Assembly: GCA_047620825.1 (NCBI GenBank)
Contig: JBLHOC010000147.1
Coordinates: 1 to 7,938, forward strand
Direction of reading: 5' to 3'
DNA length: 7,938 nt
DNA from: UBA987 sp047620825
GTDB taxonomy: Bacteria > Bacteroidota > Bacteroidia > NS11-12g > UBA9320
Made by a program: the position numbers and the translations under genes. The stretch's first letter is position 1; the number at the start of each line of letters is the position of its first letter. Below are positions 6,044-7,938 of the stretch, piece after piece. The notes below the pieces were generated by a model that saw nothing but the letters and a program-made list of their open reading frames with translations, did not search any database and was not told where the DNA came from.

Positions 6044-6051
6044 CGTGGTGG

Positions 6052-6069
6052 TTACTTTCCAATACAGAA
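6052..6069 (-). other. Putative integration core (attachment site) in the last codons of mnmE
   Basis: The last 18 bases of mnmE on the minus strand read TTCTGTATTGGAAAGTAA, encoding Phe-Cys-Ile-Gly-Lys-stop. The corresponding end of trmE/mnmE is the known insertion site of Salmonella genomic island 1 and its relatives (established knowledge; from memory nearly the same 18 bases). The reading frame is intact here. No matching direct repeat is found in positions 1-464, so the exact crossover extent cannot be fixed from this window. Confidence 0.6.
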
Positions 6070-7398
6070 TCTCCCAAAAATTGAGCTCAACACCTCGTCA
6101 TTCGTCACTTCTCCGGTAATCAAACCAAGGTAATACAACCCATCTCGAATATCCAGCGCAACCAAGTCACTTGGAATGTCGTTGCTCAAGCCCTCTAATA
6201 CCGTCTGTAACGCATCAGAACTTTTGGCAAGCGCATCTGCATGCCGTGCATTGTTTACGATGGTTTCGTTACCGAATTCATAGGTGTCAACAATGTCTTC
6301 CAAACGCTTTAGCAGTGTATCTATGTTTTTGTGCTTGGCTGATATAGCGACTGTATTTGAAGGCCAGTCTTTCTCTTTAAAATCTATTGCGTCTATTTTA
6401 TTGGCAACTAACACCACGGTATCCACTTTTGGAAGTTCAGTGAGTTCGTCGTGTAATGACTCTGGCGTTGTTTTCGTTACATCAAATAGATACATCAACA
6501 ATTCGGCTTTGTCCATTTCCGCCTTAGCCTTCCCCACTCCTATTTGCTCAATGTGATCTGTACTCTCACGCAAACCAGCCGTATCAATCAACCTAAATTG
6601 AACACCTTTTAAAACAAACATCTCTTCAATAGTGTCTCGCGTAGTGCCTTCAATTTCTGATACAATGGCGCGGTCTTCATTCAGCAACGCATTAAGCAAC
6701 GTACTTTTTCCTGCGTTTGGCTTTCCAGCAATCACAGTATTAACACCATTCTTCATGGCATTTCCAGCCACAAACGACGTCCGCAGTTTTTCAATATGTG
6801 TGATAATCTTCTCTACCAATGCCCGAAGCTTCGGCCTATTCGCAAACTCTACGTCTTCCTCGCCAAAGTCATTTTCTAATTCAATTAACGCTGCAAAATC
6901 TATCAGTTCTTGTCTGAGATAACTAATGTCTTCACTAAAGCCACCACGTATTTGACTAATGGCCATTTGCAAACTGGCTTCACTGTTGGAATGAATCATA
7001 TCAGCAACAGCTTCCGCTTGAGCCAAATCCAATTTTTGATTTAAAAATGCACGAAGTGTAAACTCACCTGGGTCTGCCATACGAGCACCATTATTAATCA
7101 TGGTCTCAATAACCCGTCTGACAATAAATGGTGATCCGTGACATGATATCTCAATAGAATCTTCTCCTGTGTAGGATTGTGGATTACGAAACAAACTCAC
7201 AAGGACCTCGTCCACATCAGCATCTCCGTCTTTGATAAAGCCATAATGAATGGTGTATCCAGGTTGATCCTTTAATGGTTTGGTAAAACATGCGTCTACA
7301 ATCGAAATAGCGTCATTACCAGACAACCGGACTATGGAAATAGCCGAAACACCAGCAGGTGTAGCAGGCGCAACAATGGTATCTTGTAAATTGAGCAT
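6052..7398 (-). CDS. mnmE: tRNA uridine-5-carboxymethylaminomethyl modification GTPase MnmE
   Basis: A complete 448-aa protein, near the family's usual length of about 450-460. With MnmG it forms the complex that places the carboxymethylaminomethyl group on C5 of the wobble uridine (U34) of certain tRNAs, using GTP hydrolysis, a folate carbon unit and glycine. The N-terminal folate-binding domain (about 1-118) begins DTIVAPATPAGVSAISIVRLSG. A helical domain holds the inserted G domain, with G1 GKPNAGKS (225-232), G2 TTRDT (252-256), G3 DTAG (272-275), G4 NKID (333-336) and G5 SAK (353-355). The C-terminus ends FCIGK, the conserved motif whose cysteine is important for modification. It follows the LOG-family gene by 35 bp. 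The mobile element abuts the stop codon but leaves the protein whole. Confidence 0.98.
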   Translation of the reverse strand: MLNLQDTIVAPATPAGVSAISIVRLSGNDAISIVDACFTKPLKDQPGYTIHYGFIKDGDADVDEVLVSLFRNPQSYTGEDSIEISCHGSPFIVRRVIETMINNGARMADPGEFTLRAFLNQKLDLAQAEAVADMIHSNSEASLQMAISQIRGGFSEDISYLRQELIDFAALIELENDFGEEDVEFANRPKLRALVEKIITHIEKLRTSFVAGNAMKNGVNTVIAGKPNAGKSTLLNALLNEDRAIVSEIEGTTRDTIEEMFVLKGVQFRLIDTAGLRESTDHIEQIGVGKAKAEMDKAELLMYLFDVTKTTPESLHDELTELPKVDTVVLVANKIDAIDFKEKDWPSNTVAISAKHKNIDTLLKRLEDIVDTYEFGNETIVNNARHADALAKSSDALQTVLEGLSNDIPSDLVALDIRDGLYYLGLITGEVTNDEVLSSIFGRFCIGK

Positions 7399-7433
7399 AA
7401 GCTATGGTACAAAAGTACAATAGCACAGGGGAT

Positions 7434-7938
7434 TTAGAAGTTCAGACTCATGCTATACTTGGTGTAGAACTCGAGGATCTCATTTACCGCTTCATCAGCC
7501 GTATCTACAAGCTTATATAGATCTAAATCTTGACGGCTCACATTGCCTTCTTCTTCTAACATGGTGGTCTTAATCCAATCTAGTAGTCCTTTCCAGTAAT
7601 CTGTTCCCACCAAAATGATTGGGAATTTTGCTGTCTTTTGCGTTTGTACCAACGTCAATGCTTCAAACAACTCGTCAAGAGTACCAAAGCCACCAGGCAA
7701 TACAATAAACCCCTGCGCATACTTCATGAACATTACTTTTCTTACAAAGAAGAAATTAAAGTCAATGAGTTTGTCTTGATCTATATATGGGTTTGAAGTC
7801 TGCTCGAATGGTAATTCGATGTTCAGACCAACAGATGCCCCTTTCTCTTCACTAGCACCTTTGTTTCCTGCTTCCATGATACCAGGTCCGCCGCCAGTAA
7901 TGACACCTAAGCCAACTGAAGCAAGTTTCTGTCCAATA
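7434..7938 (-). CDS. LOG/TIGR00730 family Rossmann-fold protein (5' end outside window)
   Basis: The last 168 or so codons of a gene whose start lies beyond the right edge. The reading frame is open to position 7937; the Met at 7877 is internal, because the codons before it encode the family motif (GQKLASVGLGVITGGGPGIM). Further on is the signature PGGFGTLDE, the phosphoribohydrolase site of LOG (lonely guy) proteins. Characterised members cleave nucleoside 5'-monophosphates, for example cytokinin ribotides, releasing the base and ribose 5-phosphate; older annotations call them lysine decarboxylase-like. Bacterial substrates are often unknown. Full members are about 180-250 aa. It precedes mnmE by 35 bp on the same strand, so the two may be cotranscribed. 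Confidence 0.9.
   Translation of the reverse strand, partial: IGQKLASVGLGVITGGGPGIMEAGNKGASEEKGASVGLNIELPFEQTSNPYIDQDKLIDFNFFFVRKVMFMKYAQGFIVLPGGFGTLDELFEALTLVQTQKTAKFPIILVGTDYWKGLLDWIKTTMLEEEGNVSRQDLDLYKLVDTADEAVNEILEFYTKYSMSLNF

Larger units (their letters stand above)
1..6051. mobile_element. Integrative element inserted at the 3' end of mnmE (one end; other end outside window)
   Basis: A block of minus-strand genes lies between the mnmE stop codon and the left window edge: zinc-finger/HTH protein, tyrosine integrase, unknown protein, HTH protein, RepA-like ATPase and primase-like protein. Integrase beside an attachment-like repeat region, with a replication module further in, is the layout known from Bacteroidota mobilizable and integrative elements such as NBU1 (established knowledge). 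The mnmE boundary is inferred from the abrupt change from housekeeping genes to mobile-element genes and from integrase proximity. No second copy of the mnmE 3' end is present in positions 1-464, so the far end lies outside. No relaxase, type IV secretion or cargo gene is visible, so whether it is mobilizable, conjugative or a satellite cannot be decided. Confidence 0.85.
5817..6051. promoter_or_regulatory. Repeat-rich control and putative attachment-arm region
   Basis: A 235-bp non-coding region between the mnmE stop and the excisionase-like gene. It contains three direct copies and one inverted copy of AGGTACAA, two overlapping inverted repeats (5875-5917), a 6-bp-arm hairpin (5960-5976), GCTAGA repeated at 5981-5986 and 5993-5998, and a 10-bp direct repeat TTGATTGTTT (6019-6028 and 6034-6043). 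Integrases of this type bind core sites at the crossover and arm sites nearby, and their excisionases bind between them (established). Location and repeat density fit that arrangement plus an operon promoter; site assignments are inferred. Confidence 0.6.

Noticed and set aside
7410..7417. TACTTTTG (minus strand) as an mnmE promoter
   Set aside because: It fits TAnnTTTG but lies only 11 bp from the mnmE ATG, with no -33 element; it would give an almost leaderless transcript, so readthrough from the LOG-family gene is more likely.
1..7938. CRISPR array, toxin-antitoxin pair, defence genes, tRNA or rRNA
   Set aside because: No regular repeat-spacer pattern, no such gene families and no RNA gene signature were seen on either strand.

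Overview
The window looks like a chromosomal segment of a member of the Bacteroidota, most likely a flavobacterium. The DNA is AT-rich, Shine-Dalgarno sequences are largely absent, candidate promoters fit the Bacteroidota -7 motif TAnnTTTG, and the protein families (CHC2/Toprim-like primase, RepA-like ATPase, Arm-domain tyrosine integrase) are typical of Bacteroidota integrative elements. Every gene I can support lies on the minus strand, so transcription runs from high to low coordinates.

Right part (about 6052-7938) is core genome: the 3' portion of a LOG/TIGR00730-family Rossmann protein, cut by the window edge, followed after 35 bp by complete mnmE (tRNA U34 modification GTPase). Left part (about 1-6051) reads as one side of an integrative element inserted against the 3' end of mnmE. 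From mnmE leftward it holds: a 235-bp non-coding region rich in direct and inverted repeats (candidate attachment-arm and control region); a zinc-finger plus double-HTH protein (candidate excisionase/regulator); a tyrosine recombinase with all six catalytic residues; a 268-aa protein I do not recognise; a 133-bp gap with a promoter candidate; a small HTH protein; a RepA-like RecA-fold ATPase; a zinc-binding Toprim-type primase-like protein; and 464 bp without a convincing gene that contains hairpins and a G-tract.

The inferred logic is as follows. The integrase and its 2-bp-linked partner handle integration and excision at the last codons of mnmE. The HTH-ATPase-primase set would start replication of the excised circle or prime its single strand. 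The unknown 268-aa protein is transcribed with the integrase. No relaxase, coupling protein, cargo or defence gene is visible, and the far attachment repeat is not found, so the element must continue beyond position 1. Its mode of transfer cannot be judged here. I see no clearly new biological system. The most interesting points are use of the mnmE 3' end (also the site of Salmonella genomic island 1), the two mutually exclusive inverted repeats upstream of the excisionase/integrase operon, and the unknown integrase-linked protein.
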